DNA from: an uncultured Acetatifactor sp.
Lineage (GTDB): Bacteria > Bacillota > Clostridia > Lachnospirales > Lachnospiraceae
DNA: 43,354 bases
Reading direction: 5' to 3'
NCBI GenBank assembly: GCA_910586435.1
Contig: CAJUGT010000002.1
Span: 36,660-80,013 of the forward strand
In this document: piece after piece, positions 8,209 through 16,996 of the stretch
Position numbering within the stretch: position 1 is the first letter of the stretch
Layout of the letters: every line of letters begins with the position of its first letter
Made by a program: the position numbers and the translations under genes
The notes under the pieces: generated by a model
What the model was told of the DNA's origin: nothing
Seen by the model: the letters and a program-made list of their open reading frames with translations, nothing else
Databases searched by the model: none

Positions 8209-9725
8209 TCTTCATCCCTCCCATAGGTCATCAGTTCACCCCTGATATAACGCCTTACTCTGACATAAATACCTTTTCCAACAAACAACAGTGCCAGCAG
8301 AATCACCGCCCCCACCATGTACGGGAAACTCACGGACATTTTGTTCTTCCGTATCCTCTCCTTTGCGTTGGAATAGGAATCCCTGTCTTCGGCAAATTCA
8401 TAATAGGCCATGGCGTCTTCATAATTTTCTTTGTTATATTCCGCGTCCCCCAATCCTATATAGGGATACGCGAAATTGGAATTCAGCTCCGTCACCTGTC
8501 TCCAGCATTCGTTGGCAGTGTCATATTCCCCTTCCTGATAATACCACTCTGCGTCAATCAGAAGTTTCCCATATACGGTGGGTTCAAACATAAGCACGGA
8601 ACAAAGGCCTGAATCCAGGACCAGGATATTATCCCCCACATAGTCCAGGGCAATGGGTGTCTGGGTTTCCCCCTTGGCAGTTCCTTTGCCGCCAAAGGTA
8701 TAAAGCATAATACCATTGTTGTTATAAGTAAAAATACGCCCTTTGTTGTTGTCCAACATGGAGTAGATATTATTGGGTCCCAGTCCCACATCCACAATTC
8801 TGGAAGGCCCCGATGCCCACACCAGGTCTCCCACCGGAGCGAAATCCCCCTGCCGAATCAGAACGTCTTTTCCTTTCATATTCAGCTTTTTAATGGGTGT
8901 CACAGCCCCTGTCAAATCCTGGCTGTTTATGGTGGATATCAGATCGCTTTCCGTCAAAGCGGAAATCGTACCCCAGATAAAGTTGTTCTCGTCTATCTTA
9001 ATATTGTTATACTCTGTAGGAACATACGTGGTCATGGCTGCTCTCTGTGTGTCCGTATAGAACCTGCGCAGCAATTTCGTAAAAGGGTCCACGGAAACGG
9101 AAGGAGCTCCTATATAACCTGTAAAATACCCCTCGCTTGTAAACTGCATAATACCCGAGTTGATATTTCTGGCGACCACATTGATACGGCCTGCGCTGTC
9201 AGCTACCACCCTGGTGGGAAGAAATGTACTTAAACTGGTACCCACCAGATTCTCCGGCTTCAAAAGTTCCAGGGATACGTTCCCATTCCAATCACACACC
9301 AACACACGGGAATGTCCTGTGTCGGCAATATATACCTTACCCTCGGAGGACACAAACATTCCCTCCGGCTTCAGCAGAGTGGAAGTACTGCCGTCAGGCA
9401 TGGTAAATTCTTTCAGACAATCCACATAGTTCATTGCGGTGTCAAAACGGAATATGATTCCCAGGGAGGACTCTACAATGTAGATATACTCATCGGCAAC
9501 AAACATATCTATCAAATTTGTCAAATCATAGCCGCCCACCCTGCGCAGATCCACGGTTCTGGAATAATCGTAGGCATCCGGGGATTTCAGGGGAAAACCC
9601 CATTTGCTGTAATTGTAGGTGGAACTGGAGGCTGATTCGGTATAATATGCCTCCGCCGTGGGGCAGCTGCCCGCAAAAAGCGCTGCCGCAAGACAAAATA
9701 CCAATCCTATCTTTCTTAACTTCAT
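8205..9725 (-). CDS. Exported NHL beta-propeller with TPR repeats and C-terminal membrane anchor
   Basis: 506 residues. A Sec signal peptide (about 1-26, ending near AEA) is followed by an NHL-type six-bladed propeller (about 45-390), with blade signatures such as EGKVYIADTGHSRVLV and NNKGRIFTYNNNGIML. Two or three TPR-like helical repeats follow (about 395-465, for example YYQEGEYDTANECWRQV and ENYEDAMAYYEFAEDRDSYS), then a membrane span (about 470-490, VGAVILLALLFVGKGIYV) and a basic tail. The propeller and TPR should face outside, anchored at the C-terminus. The start has AAAGGAG in the right place. Propellers of this type usually bind proteins or glycans. It probably assembles the surface complex, but the function is not known. 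Confidence 0.82.
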   Translation of the reverse strand: MKLRKIGLVFCLAAALFAGSCPTAEAYYTESASSSTYNYSKWGFPLKSPDAYDYSRTVDLRRVGGYDLTNLIDMFVADEYIYIVESSLGIIFRFDTAMNYVDCLKEFTMPDGSTSTLLKPEGMFVSSEGKVYIADTGHSRVLVCDWNGNVSLELLKPENLVGTSLSTFLPTRVVADSAGRINVVARNINSGIMQFTSEGYFTGYIGAPSVSVDPFTKLLRRFYTDTQRAAMTTYVPTEYNNIKIDENNFIWGTISALTESDLISTINSQDLTGAVTPIKKLNMKGKDVLIRQGDFAPVGDLVWASGPSRIVDVGLGPNNIYSMLDNNKGRIFTYNNNGIMLYTFGGKGTAKGETQTPIALDYVGDNILVLDSGLCSVLMFEPTVYGKLLIDAEWYYQEGEYDTANECWRQVTELNSNFAYPYIGLGDAEYNKENYEDAMAYYEFAEDRDSYSNAKERIRKNKMSVSFPYMVGAVILLALLFVGKGIYVRVRRYIRGELMTYGRDEE

Positions 9726-9729
9726 ATGC

Positions 9730-10617
9730 TCACTCCTTTATACCGGATGTCGACATTGTCTCAATGACATTGGACTGGGAGACAATAAATACCAATAAAG
9801 GTACCAGCAACATCACAATCTGTATGGCCGCCCCCACACCCGCGCGGGCAATACCGCTGGTAGTGATCTGACTCAACGCATAGGAAAGGGTTTTCTTCTC
9901 CTCTGAATAGATATATGGGGTGGCGCCGGTTGTCCAGAGACGTTGGGTTTCCAGAATCAACAGTGTGGCCGTAGCCGGCTTCACAAGCGGCATGACAATC
10001 TTGCTGAATTTCAGCCACTCGGAAGCGCCGTCCAAATCCGCGCTTTCCAGCAGGGACATGGGCACCATCTGATCCATAAACTGCTTCATGAGGTACAACC
10101 CCAGAGTAGAAGAAAATGCCGGAAGAATCAGTGCCAGATAGCTGTCTATCAAATGCAGAGCATTCATAATCAGATAATTGGGAATCGCAAGCACTGCGCC
10201 GCTGAACATCAGGGAAGTCCTGATGATCAAAAATATTGCCTTGGAACCCGGGAACTTATACTTTGACAGCGGATAGGCCGCCATGCTGGCAAGGGTAATA
10301 TGCCCTACGGTACCCACCACAGTGATAAACAAAGTGTTAAATATGTACCTTATCATGGGAACCCATGTGTCCGACATCAGTGTGAACAAGTCCCTGTAAT
10401 TTTTCAAAGTTGGATTTACCACCAGGATTCTGGGAGGGAATCTCCACAGCTCACTGGAAGGCTTCAATGACATACACACTGCGTAAATAAGAGGCAGCAT
10501 CATCAGCAAAGTAAAGCTGGTCAGAAACAATATCATTGCGATGTCCCCACCGCGGGAACGGGACAAACGCCCCAGGTGCTTGATTTTTTTCTTATTTTCA
10601 GGATTCAACTTATTCAC
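9730..10617 (-). CDS. CUT1 ABC sugar permease, MalG type (first unit)
   Basis: 295 residues with six membrane spans and the EAA motif MSLLESADLDGASEWLKF followed by IVMP. The start is GTG at 10617, overlapping the last codons of the upstream permease by 8 bases, with AAGG just before it. It pairs with the 10610-11587 permease and with the large binding protein encoded next upstream. It is clearly diverged from the second unit's MalG homologue, so the two pairs are not a recent duplication. Confidence 0.9.
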   Translation of the reverse strand: MNKLNPENKKKIKHLGRLSRSRGGDIAMILFLTSFTLLMMLPLIYAVCMSLKPSSELWRFPPRILVVNPTLKNYRDLFTLMSDTWVPMIRYIFNTLFITVVGTVGHITLASMAAYPLSKYKFPGSKAIFLIIRTSLMFSGAVLAIPNYLIMNALHLIDSYLALILPAFSSTLGLYLMKQFMDQMVPMSLLESADLDGASEWLKFSKIVMPLVKPATATLLILETQRLWTTGATPYIYSEEKKTLSYALSQITTSGIARAGVGAAIQIVMLLVPLLVFIVSQSNVIETMSTSGIKE

Positions 10618-11587
10618 CTACCTTGTTAATACACTTCTGGATGAACTGGTTCAGGAAAATCATAAGTAAGAACAGCATGGTTGCAATGGAAGAAGAATAT
10701 CCCATTTCATAACGGGTGGTTCCGTAATCCTCCAAATGCTGCATAATGGTATGGGCAGAATAATTGACCGAAGGGTTGCCTGCCAGACCGCTGATAACAC
10801 TTCCTATATTAAAAGCTCCCGTAATACTCATAACCGCGCCAAACAACAACTGCGGCTTCATCAGAGGCAGTGTCACATACCAAAGTTCCTGCCAGCGGTT
10901 GCGTATTCCATCCATGGCCGCCGCCTCATAATACTCTCTGCCAATTCCCTGCAATCCCCCAATAAAGGAAAGGAAGGAGGTTCCAAGGCTTCCCCAAAGG
11001 ACAACGCCGATAATAATCGGAACCACATAGTTTTCATTTTCAAGCCATTTTATCCTGGTATTGATAAATCCCCAATCCAACAGCCAGGCATTCAGATACC
11101 CCTGTGCGTCACTGCTGAAAAACACCTTGAAAATAGGGGTCATACCTCCTGCCAGGGACGGTGCGTAGAGAAGCACCGTCAGGATTACCCTTACCGCCCT
11201 GGGCAATTCGTTCAGAAACCATGCCATGACCAGGGAGATGATATACCCTCCCGGCCCGGTAATCATGGCAAACATAATCGTATTGCCCAGAGCCTTAATG
11301 AACAAATCATCTTGCATAAACATTCGGTAATAATTGTTGAATCCCACAAAATTCGGCTTTTCCAGCATATTAAAGTCCGTAAGACTGAAAAACATGGATA
11401 TGATGACAGGACAAACCGTAAATATAAGGAACAGGACACAATAAGGCGCAATGAATAAATACTTGCTCTTATTCTTTTTCATTTCCCGCCAGGTCCAGTT
11501 TAAATCTTTCCTCATCCTTTCCTTTAAGGTCAGGTTGTCATAAGTCACCGACCCCGACGTTTTGCCGAGCTTAACATTAGCTGCCAT
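10610..11587 (-). CDS. CUT1 ABC sugar permease, MalF type (first unit)
   Basis: 325 residues. A long cytoplasmic N-terminal tail (about 45 residues) precedes six membrane spans. The EAA loop reads REYYEAAAMDGIRNRWQELW, followed by TLPLMKP. It begins 5 bases after the stop of the large binding protein and overlaps the next permease by 8 bases. It is the channel partner of the 9730-10617 product. Confidence 0.9.
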   Translation of the reverse strand: MAANVKLGKTSGSVTYDNLTLKERMRKDLNWTWREMKKNKSKYLFIAPYCVLFLIFTVCPVIISMFFSLTDFNMLEKPNFVGFNNYYRMFMQDDLFIKALGNTIMFAMITGPGGYIISLVMAWFLNELPRAVRVILTVLLYAPSLAGGMTPIFKVFFSSDAQGYLNAWLLDWGFINTRIKWLENENYVVPIIIGVVLWGSLGTSFLSFIGGLQGIGREYYEAAAMDGIRNRWQELWYVTLPLMKPQLLFGAVMSITGAFNIGSVISGLAGNPSVNYSAHTIMQHLEDYGTTRYEMGYSSSIATMLFLLMIFLNQFIQKCINKVGE

Positions 11588-11592
11588 ACTTC

Positions 11593-14538
11593 CTATTCCT
11601 CCATTTCCAGACCAAACTCATTCCGCTTAATCTTGATTTCTTCGTCTATGTCGGCGGAATTATCCAGCAGTGCGGACCGTGGGTTTTCTTTGTCATTAAT
11701 CACGGCAAGTTTTGCGAAATTCAGATAACGGGCGGTGTAATAACCTCCGGGTACCTGAGGCATACCACGAAGATTTTGAACCTGTTCCTCTATGGACCTT
11801 CTGTCCGCTCCTGACCAGGTAAACCTCAACAGGGCCTCCGTATTAGCTGTATTATAACGTGCCGCAGCACCCATAACTGCTTCCAGCTGCTCACCGAATT
11901 CATATTGGCTTTCAGCGCTGGTCCACCATTTGATAAATTCCCATGCGGCATCCTTATTCTTGCAATCCTGAAGCATCAGGCAGCCCTTCATGATAATGGG
12001 CGCCACATTGTCAACTGTTCCGTCCGCCTTCACGGTACCCGGCAGAGTGGACATAGCCCATTTTCCCTTAATCTCCGGCGCCGATATGGTGAGCAGGTTA
12101 TATGTGGTATACTCCGCAATGCCAATGGGCATTTCACCTGTACGGAAGCGGTTTTCAAAACTGTAGTCCGTAGCCAGACCATAAAGCATATAAAAATCTG
12201 TCCAATACTCAAAGGCGTCCAACGCAGTCTTACTGGACAATGCGGAAGCCGTATGTTTGGGTGTATAGAAATCTCCGTCCATTTGATACAGGAACATGGA
12301 AAAGCTCTGCATTCCGGCCGACACATCATTGCTGATGGCACTGGGTAGAGCAAAGTCCATATTCTGGGCCTGCAATGTGGGCAGAATCTCCACAATTCCT
12401 TTCCAGGTTCGCAGGCTGGACACATCAATCCCCAGGTCCTCCATAATATCCGTTCTGTAGAACAACATCGGGAAAGACATGGTCTCCGGCATGGCATAGA
12501 TGCCGCCGTTATATTCAAAAGGGTCCACTGCGCTTGCCGGGAAGCGTTTGGCCACTTCCTCAAAATCATCAAACTGTGTTAAATCATAAGCGGCCCCACG
12601 GACAGCGAAATCCACCGGTTCCACCTGATCCACCTGCAATGCCAGGTCAGGCCCACGCCCGGCGAATACGGCATTTTTCAGTGTGGATGCCGGTACCAGC
12701 TGAAGATTCACATGAATCCCCGTTTCCTTGGTAAATCCATCCACAATCATCTGGTTCAATGCCATTGCCTGGTCACGTCCGCCGGTCAGACCGGAACCAA
12801 TCCACACGGTAATGGAATTTCCTGTGTCAGTATCCGAATCCACGGTGGAAAGCACACTGTAATCATTGGTGAAAGAAGTCACAAATCCCATCACCTGGGA
12901 CGCCAAAGCATTCAGGATATTGTCGTTGGCCGACTTCACTTTTGTTCCCACTTCCGCCACATAGAGATAATCCAGTAGCAGAGGCTGAATCCTGGCATTA
13001 TTAATCCACTCTCCAAATCCCCCCACCAAGTCTCTGTAACGGCTGTAATTCCCCGCAATCTGATTTGGCCTGGTATGCATCCTGTTCACAATGTCTATGA
13101 GCTGTTCCAGCTGAGATGTAAGGGAACCACGTTCTCCCGTCATTGCCATCATGGCGTCACAGATACTTTGCAGCCTGGCCTCATCCTCTTTCAGCTCTTT
13201 CAAAGTGTCCGGCAGATACAATGCTATCTGATAATCCCTGTCCGTATCCGGCGTAATGCTTAAAATGGAAAGCAGTTCAAGATTGATTGCCGATAGACTT
13301 TCCAGAATGGAGTCTGCCTCCGTGAGAATTCCCACCAAGTCTCCCATGGTATTCTTTAGTGTTAAAGTATGGGTGCCTGCCTCAAGATAAAATCGCCAGG
13401 GTTCTTCTCCTTCCTGTCCAAAAGAGAAGGTCTGCCAGTCGTCACTGAGATAAAAATGTACATTGCCGGCTTCCTCAAAAGGAAGTTCGCCGTCTATGTA
13501 AAGAGACCGGTTGCAATACAATCCCAAAGAAAAGTTCTGCATTGCGCGAACACCGATATTATAGTAACCGCTCACAGGGACCTCGCATTCCCAGGTAATC
13601 CACTGATTGGCATATTGCCAGGAGGTTCCTCCCACGGTGTTCAAAAGTTTCTGTGTATAACTATAGGGCTGATTCTTGGTGGAAGTGGTATCTGCCTTGG
13701 CATACAGGGTAGGAGAACTCTTCTCCAAAGTATTCTCCGCCTGGATGATGATCAGGCCATCTTGCAGCGCTCCCGCCACATCCTGCGCTCCTGCCGCATT
13801 GTTTGCCGCCAGCGCCTCCGCATAGGATACCGGCATCACATCTTCTGAAGCAAGCGTAACAGACGCAATGGCCATTGGCTCTTTCACGGATTCAAAGGTC
13901 AATGTATGCTTTCCTTCCGTCAGGTAAAAGCTGAGGGCCGGCGCGTAATATCCCATGGCATCGGTTACATAAGCGGAAACCCAGCTGTTTTTTTCTTCCT
14001 GGTCCGGACGGTTCAGCAGCCCGCTGGGATTGGGAACAGCATCCACATAGACTCTGCTGAATTCCACACCCTCCGCCTCATCAAAAGGATATTCCCCATC
14101 TATATACAGATTCCTTTCGATATTGCCGCCATATCCGTCTGCGGTATAATAATCAATCTTAATGGTATACAGCCCCGCCTGCTTCACATCTATATTCCAG
14201 GTGACAGACCCTGAGTCCAGTGTAAACAAAGTATTGCGGCCCTCATACTCCCTTGTGGCCAGAACCTCTTCATGCCCTGTCACAAGGTCCTTCGTCAGAT
14301 CCACCTGGATCACCTGGCCGTTATACCCTGCGCTTCTGTGCTGGCTGATATAGCTCACATACCTGCTGTCATCATAAGTCTCTTTTGCCTGAAAGGTTGC
14401 CCCGGACATCCTCTGTCCTCCCCCTCCGCCGGGCAGGGAAATCAGCAGAACCACAATAACTACGAGCGCCGCTATCACCACCCTTTTCTGCCACTTTTTT
14501 ACATTACTCCATTTTTCTGATAACCCTAATTTTTTCAT
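11593..14538 (-). CDS. Membrane-anchored ABC sugar-binding protein fused to two carbohydrate-binding-like domains (981 residues)
   Basis: The N-terminus is a basic segment and an uncleaved-looking membrane span (about residues 18-36, RVVIAALVVIVVLLISLP) followed by a Gly run, with no lipobox Cys. Two related beta-sandwich domains follow (about 85-230 and 255-400); both contain a copy of a NLYIDGE/SLYIDGELPFEEA motif and end in GKHTLTFES or GTHTLTLKN, as in carbohydrate-binding jelly rolls. A helical linker (about 405-550) leads to a family 1 solute-binding domain (about 565-960; for example TVWIGSGLTGGRDQAMA and GIAEYTTYN). Usual binding lipoproteins are 400-550 residues, so this one has about 500 extra. 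It should both capture polymer and present oligosaccharide to the permeases that follow directly. Confidence 0.86.
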   Translation of the reverse strand: MKKLGLSEKWSNVKKWQKRVVIAALVVIVVLLISLPGGGGGQRMSGATFQAKETYDDSRYVSYISQHRSAGYNGQVIQVDLTKDLVTGHEEVLATREYEGRNTLFTLDSGSVTWNIDVKQAGLYTIKIDYYTADGYGGNIERNLYIDGEYPFDEAEGVEFSRVYVDAVPNPSGLLNRPDQEEKNSWVSAYVTDAMGYYAPALSFYLTEGKHTLTFESVKEPMAIASVTLASEDVMPVSYAEALAANNAAGAQDVAGALQDGLIIIQAENTLEKSSPTLYAKADTTSTKNQPYSYTQKLLNTVGGTSWQYANQWITWECEVPVSGYYNIGVRAMQNFSLGLYCNRSLYIDGELPFEEAGNVHFYLSDDWQTFSFGQEGEEPWRFYLEAGTHTLTLKNTMGDLVGILTEADSILESLSAINLELLSILSITPDTDRDYQIALYLPDTLKELKEDEARLQSICDAMMAMTGERGSLTSQLEQLIDIVNRMHTRPNQIAGNYSRYRDLVGGFGEWINNARIQPLLLDYLYVAEVGTKVKSANDNILNALASQVMGFVTSFTNDYSVLSTVDSDTDTGNSITVWIGSGLTGGRDQAMALNQMIVDGFTKETGIHVNLQLVPASTLKNAVFAGRGPDLALQVDQVEPVDFAVRGAAYDLTQFDDFEEVAKRFPASAVDPFEYNGGIYAMPETMSFPMLFYRTDIMEDLGIDVSSLRTWKGIVEILPTLQAQNMDFALPSAISNDVSAGMQSFSMFLYQMDGDFYTPKHTASALSSKTALDAFEYWTDFYMLYGLATDYSFENRFRTGEMPIGIAEYTTYNLLTISAPEIKGKWAMSTLPGTVKADGTVDNVAPIIMKGCLMLQDCKNKDAAWEFIKWWTSAESQYEFGEQLEAVMGAAARYNTANTEALLRFTWSGADRRSIEEQVQNLRGMPQVPGGYYTARYLNFAKLAVINDKENPRSALLDNSADIDEEIKIKRNEFGLEMEE

Positions 14539-14586
14539 TCAGCACTTTCTCCTAAACTTCCTGTCTTCGCAATCATTGTTTTATGC

Positions 14587-14634
14587 AAAATGATAAGGTT
14601 GTAATAAACCTTTACTATAAATTTTATCATTTTT
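14587..14634 (-). promoter_or_regulatory. Inverted repeat and possible promoter ahead of the nine-gene operon
   Basis: The gap between the glycosidase and the large binding-protein gene contains a perfect 10-bp inverted repeat, AAAATGATAA (14587-14596) and TTATCATTTT (14625-14634), 28 bases apart. On the minus strand TTGCGG is followed after 16 bases by TAAAAT, a weak promoter overlapping the upstream arm. It could be an operator or an mRNA hairpin in the leader. It is the only candidate I see for independent transcription of the nine genes. Confidence 0.4.
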
Positions 14635-14701
14635 CATAATCTCCGCAATGGCATGAATTGCTTCCAACATTGCAGGGATTGCTTTTCGGAACAATAATTC
14701 C

Positions 14702-16783
14702 TTACAGATACTTCTGAAGTCCCTCCGCTTCCACAATCCAGCCTTCCGGAAACCCGGGATGGGCCGCTTCACATCCTTCATACCCTTCTGCCATCATGGG
14801 AATCGCAAGAAGCAGAGAACCGTTGCCAGGCAGGTACAACGGCAGATCGCTTCTCAGTTTCTGCCGATTATTGCCGCTCACCACATAATCATTCTTAGGG
14901 GTATCTTTCAGTAAAATGTCTATTGCCTGTTCCGGCATCCCCAATCTGGAAGCGGTCATGGCCATAACGGCGAAGTCCCAGCCCCACAGGGAGGGATAAT
15001 TCCAGCATTCAATTACTTTCTCAAGGGTGTTTTTCATGATAGCCGGGTCCAGACGTTCATCGGCCAGGACACCGTAAGACATAAGCATGGAAGGATGGTC
15101 ATGATTCTGTACCGTATACGTTGTGGTACATTTTTCATGCGCCAGATATGCCCCTTCCTGTGCTGTCAGCGATGCCATGTGAGTTCCCACTTCTTCCCAT
15201 TTGGGATCCCAATCCAGGCCAAGCTCCCTGCCCCATCGCGCCGCAATATCCAAAGTACACTTCCAGTAAGATACCTCAAATGCCGGATTCAATGTCTCTT
15301 CCGGCCTGTGGCATTCCTGTACCGGTATCACCGGCGCCACCAGTTCATAACATCCTTTCTCTTCATTGTAAACAGCAATATCAGCCATAAAATCCGCTGT
15401 TTCTTTCACAAGGGGCCAATATTTCCTCCGGAATTCCTCATTGTGATTCTCTCTATAACACAATTCCAGCATAAAGATAATATGGGGCTGCTGCCAGAGC
15501 AGCATGGGCGCAACCTTAGAGGGACTGTCTATCCCATCCAGCGCAATCATCTTAGGCCATCTGACGCCCTGATAGCCATTGCGCGCGGCATTCTCCCTGG
15601 CCTCTTCCAAATGTTCCAGATACCAGGGCAGGCTTCTCTCCAGCAGTTCCGTATGCCCCCACAGGGGCGCCCATGCGCAGTGCCAGAAATACATTTCCAG
15701 ATGCATCTTGCCATACCAGCTGTTACAGGTAAGTCCTGTTTCCTGGGGCGGAGCGGAACCGCAGGAATTGACGGCCAGCAAATACAGAGAGAGAATGATC
15801 CTCCTCTCAAGCTCCTTCGCCCTGGGGTCCGGGCTCTGGCACAGCTGCAAGGCGCCGCCTTTTTCCCAGAAATTCTTCCAATATACCCCACTGCGTTCCA
15901 GCACCTGAGCGGCCGAAACTCCTTTTGCCGCCTCCTGGGGCAATTCTCTGGAAAAATGTATGCCCAGTTCCATCGTATTCCCTTCCGCTTTGAATACAAC
16001 CTTATGTCCCTCTACCTTACCCTGGCCCACAAGTACACGAACCCCCCGGCCCATGGTTACAGTGACATAATAGGTATCCCTGTCCAGAGTGCGCTTCAGT
16101 ACCAGATACCCATCATTCCTGTCAATGACTTCTGTTTCGTGAAGCCCGGGGCTTTCAAAGTCCGATGCGCTCTTTACGTGGGAGCCATAGGGAAACACCA
16201 TATTCAGGGACAAAGTTCCTTCTTTGAGAAGGACAGATTCCACTTTCACGCCAATGGTATCATAACTGCCCCCTTCTTCCCCGTTATCACAGGCCGTCTC
16301 CACCAGGCATTCCACCCCTTTCAGCATAAACCTGCTCTTCAGGACGCCGCTGTACAAATCCAGCTCCTGAAAAATCCCATCCAGCATGTCAGGGGAAATT
16401 TCACCCTCTGCGTATTCCAGCCCGATTCTCGCAAGATTCAGCCTGTGGGGGTTCTTCCTGAGCCATTCATACACTTCTTCATTGCCGGGCTTTGGATTCT
16501 TGGGGTATACAACCTTCCTGCCGTTATAGTCAAATTCCGTCATCACCAGATCTTTCAGCGTATAATCATACCGCTCTTCGCTGACAGGTTTCGTATGCCA
16601 CCCCCATTGGGACATGGTACACAAAGGACAGGTTTCAAGGTATTCTTTATAAAGCGTCTGCAAACCCGTCACATCCGCTGTAAACGCAAGTTCCCCATTT
16701 CCCACGGTAAGCGGGGAGTTCACATCCACCGCCTCCAACACCGGATTGTGCCGGGACACCAACTTATATCTATCTATAGCCAT
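14702..16783 (-). CDS. Putative six-hairpin ((alpha/alpha)6-barrel) glycosidase, family not assigned
   Basis: 693 residues, no signal peptide, start at ATG 16783 with AAGGAG seven bases before it. An N-terminal beta-sandwich (about 1-270, opening with HNPVLEAVDVNSPLTVGNGE) is followed by an alpha-helical barrel (about 300-640) with WYGKMHLEMYFWHCAWAPLW, PMLLWQQPHIIFMLELCYR and CHRPEETLNPAFEVSYWKC. The order resembles GH65/GH95-type enzymes, but it is clearly different from the GH95 next door and I cannot give a family number. A cytoplasmic exo-glycosidase trimming side chains of the imported pectic oligosaccharide is inferred from position. Specificity is unknown. Confidence 0.65.
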   Translation of the reverse strand: MAIDRYKLVSRHNPVLEAVDVNSPLTVGNGELAFTADVTGLQTLYKEYLETCPLCTMSQWGWHTKPVSEERYDYTLKDLVMTEFDYNGRKVVYPKNPKPGNEEVYEWLRKNPHRLNLARIGLEYAEGEISPDMLDGIFQELDLYSGVLKSRFMLKGVECLVETACDNGEEGGSYDTIGVKVESVLLKEGTLSLNMVFPYGSHVKSASDFESPGLHETEVIDRNDGYLVLKRTLDRDTYYVTVTMGRGVRVLVGQGKVEGHKVVFKAEGNTMELGIHFSRELPQEAAKGVSAAQVLERSGVYWKNFWEKGGALQLCQSPDPRAKELERRIILSLYLLAVNSCGSAPPQETGLTCNSWYGKMHLEMYFWHCAWAPLWGHTELLERSLPWYLEHLEEARENAARNGYQGVRWPKMIALDGIDSPSKVAPMLLWQQPHIIFMLELCYRENHNEEFRRKYWPLVKETADFMADIAVYNEEKGCYELVAPVIPVQECHRPEETLNPAFEVSYWKCTLDIAARWGRELGLDWDPKWEEVGTHMASLTAQEGAYLAHEKCTTTYTVQNHDHPSMLMSYGVLADERLDPAIMKNTLEKVIECWNYPSLWGWDFAVMAMTASRLGMPEQAIDILLKDTPKNDYVVSGNNRQKLRSDLPLYLPGNGSLLLAIPMMAEGYEGCEAAHPGFPEGWIVEAEGLQKYL

Positions 16784-16792
16784 AATCTCTCC

Positions 16793-16996
16793 TTATTCCA
16801 GTTCCACAACTTTCCTCCCAAGCCCATGCACAGGTAGGTTTTCCAGCCACTTCGTGTCTGTAAATCCTACCGGGCTTGTACGGTCCGTTGCTGTTTCCAG
16901 TTCCGCAACTTCCGTTGCTGTTTTCTGTTCCGCAGTGTGCTTTTGCGCACTTTTCTCCTGCCTGCTCTTATGTCCTTGGCGCTCCGCTGGTTTTAA
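16793..16996 (-). other. Coding-like open frame after GH95: probable frameshifted C-terminus
   Basis: Beyond the GH95 stop (16968-16970), the +1 frame is open for 67 codons. It begins just after a TGA that overlaps GH95 codons and ends at TAA 16793-16795, directly before the SD of the next gene. It reads as plausible protein: a charged Lys/Gln/Glu/Thr/Ala-rich linker, then TDTKWLENLPVHGLGRKVV and LE at the end. It has no good start codon or ribosome site. Removing one A from the run of four at ATTAAAACC would join it to the GH95 frame. So it is either a natural frameshift in the strain, an assembly error, or a remnant of another gene. Confidence 0.45.

Noticed and set aside
15095..16837. 580-codon plus-strand open frame opposite the unassigned glycosidase
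   Set aside because: It is the antisense of a well-supported gene; the translation is rich in His/Pro/Ile/Arg without domain features, has no ribosome site, and the frame stays open because of the codon choice on the coding strand.
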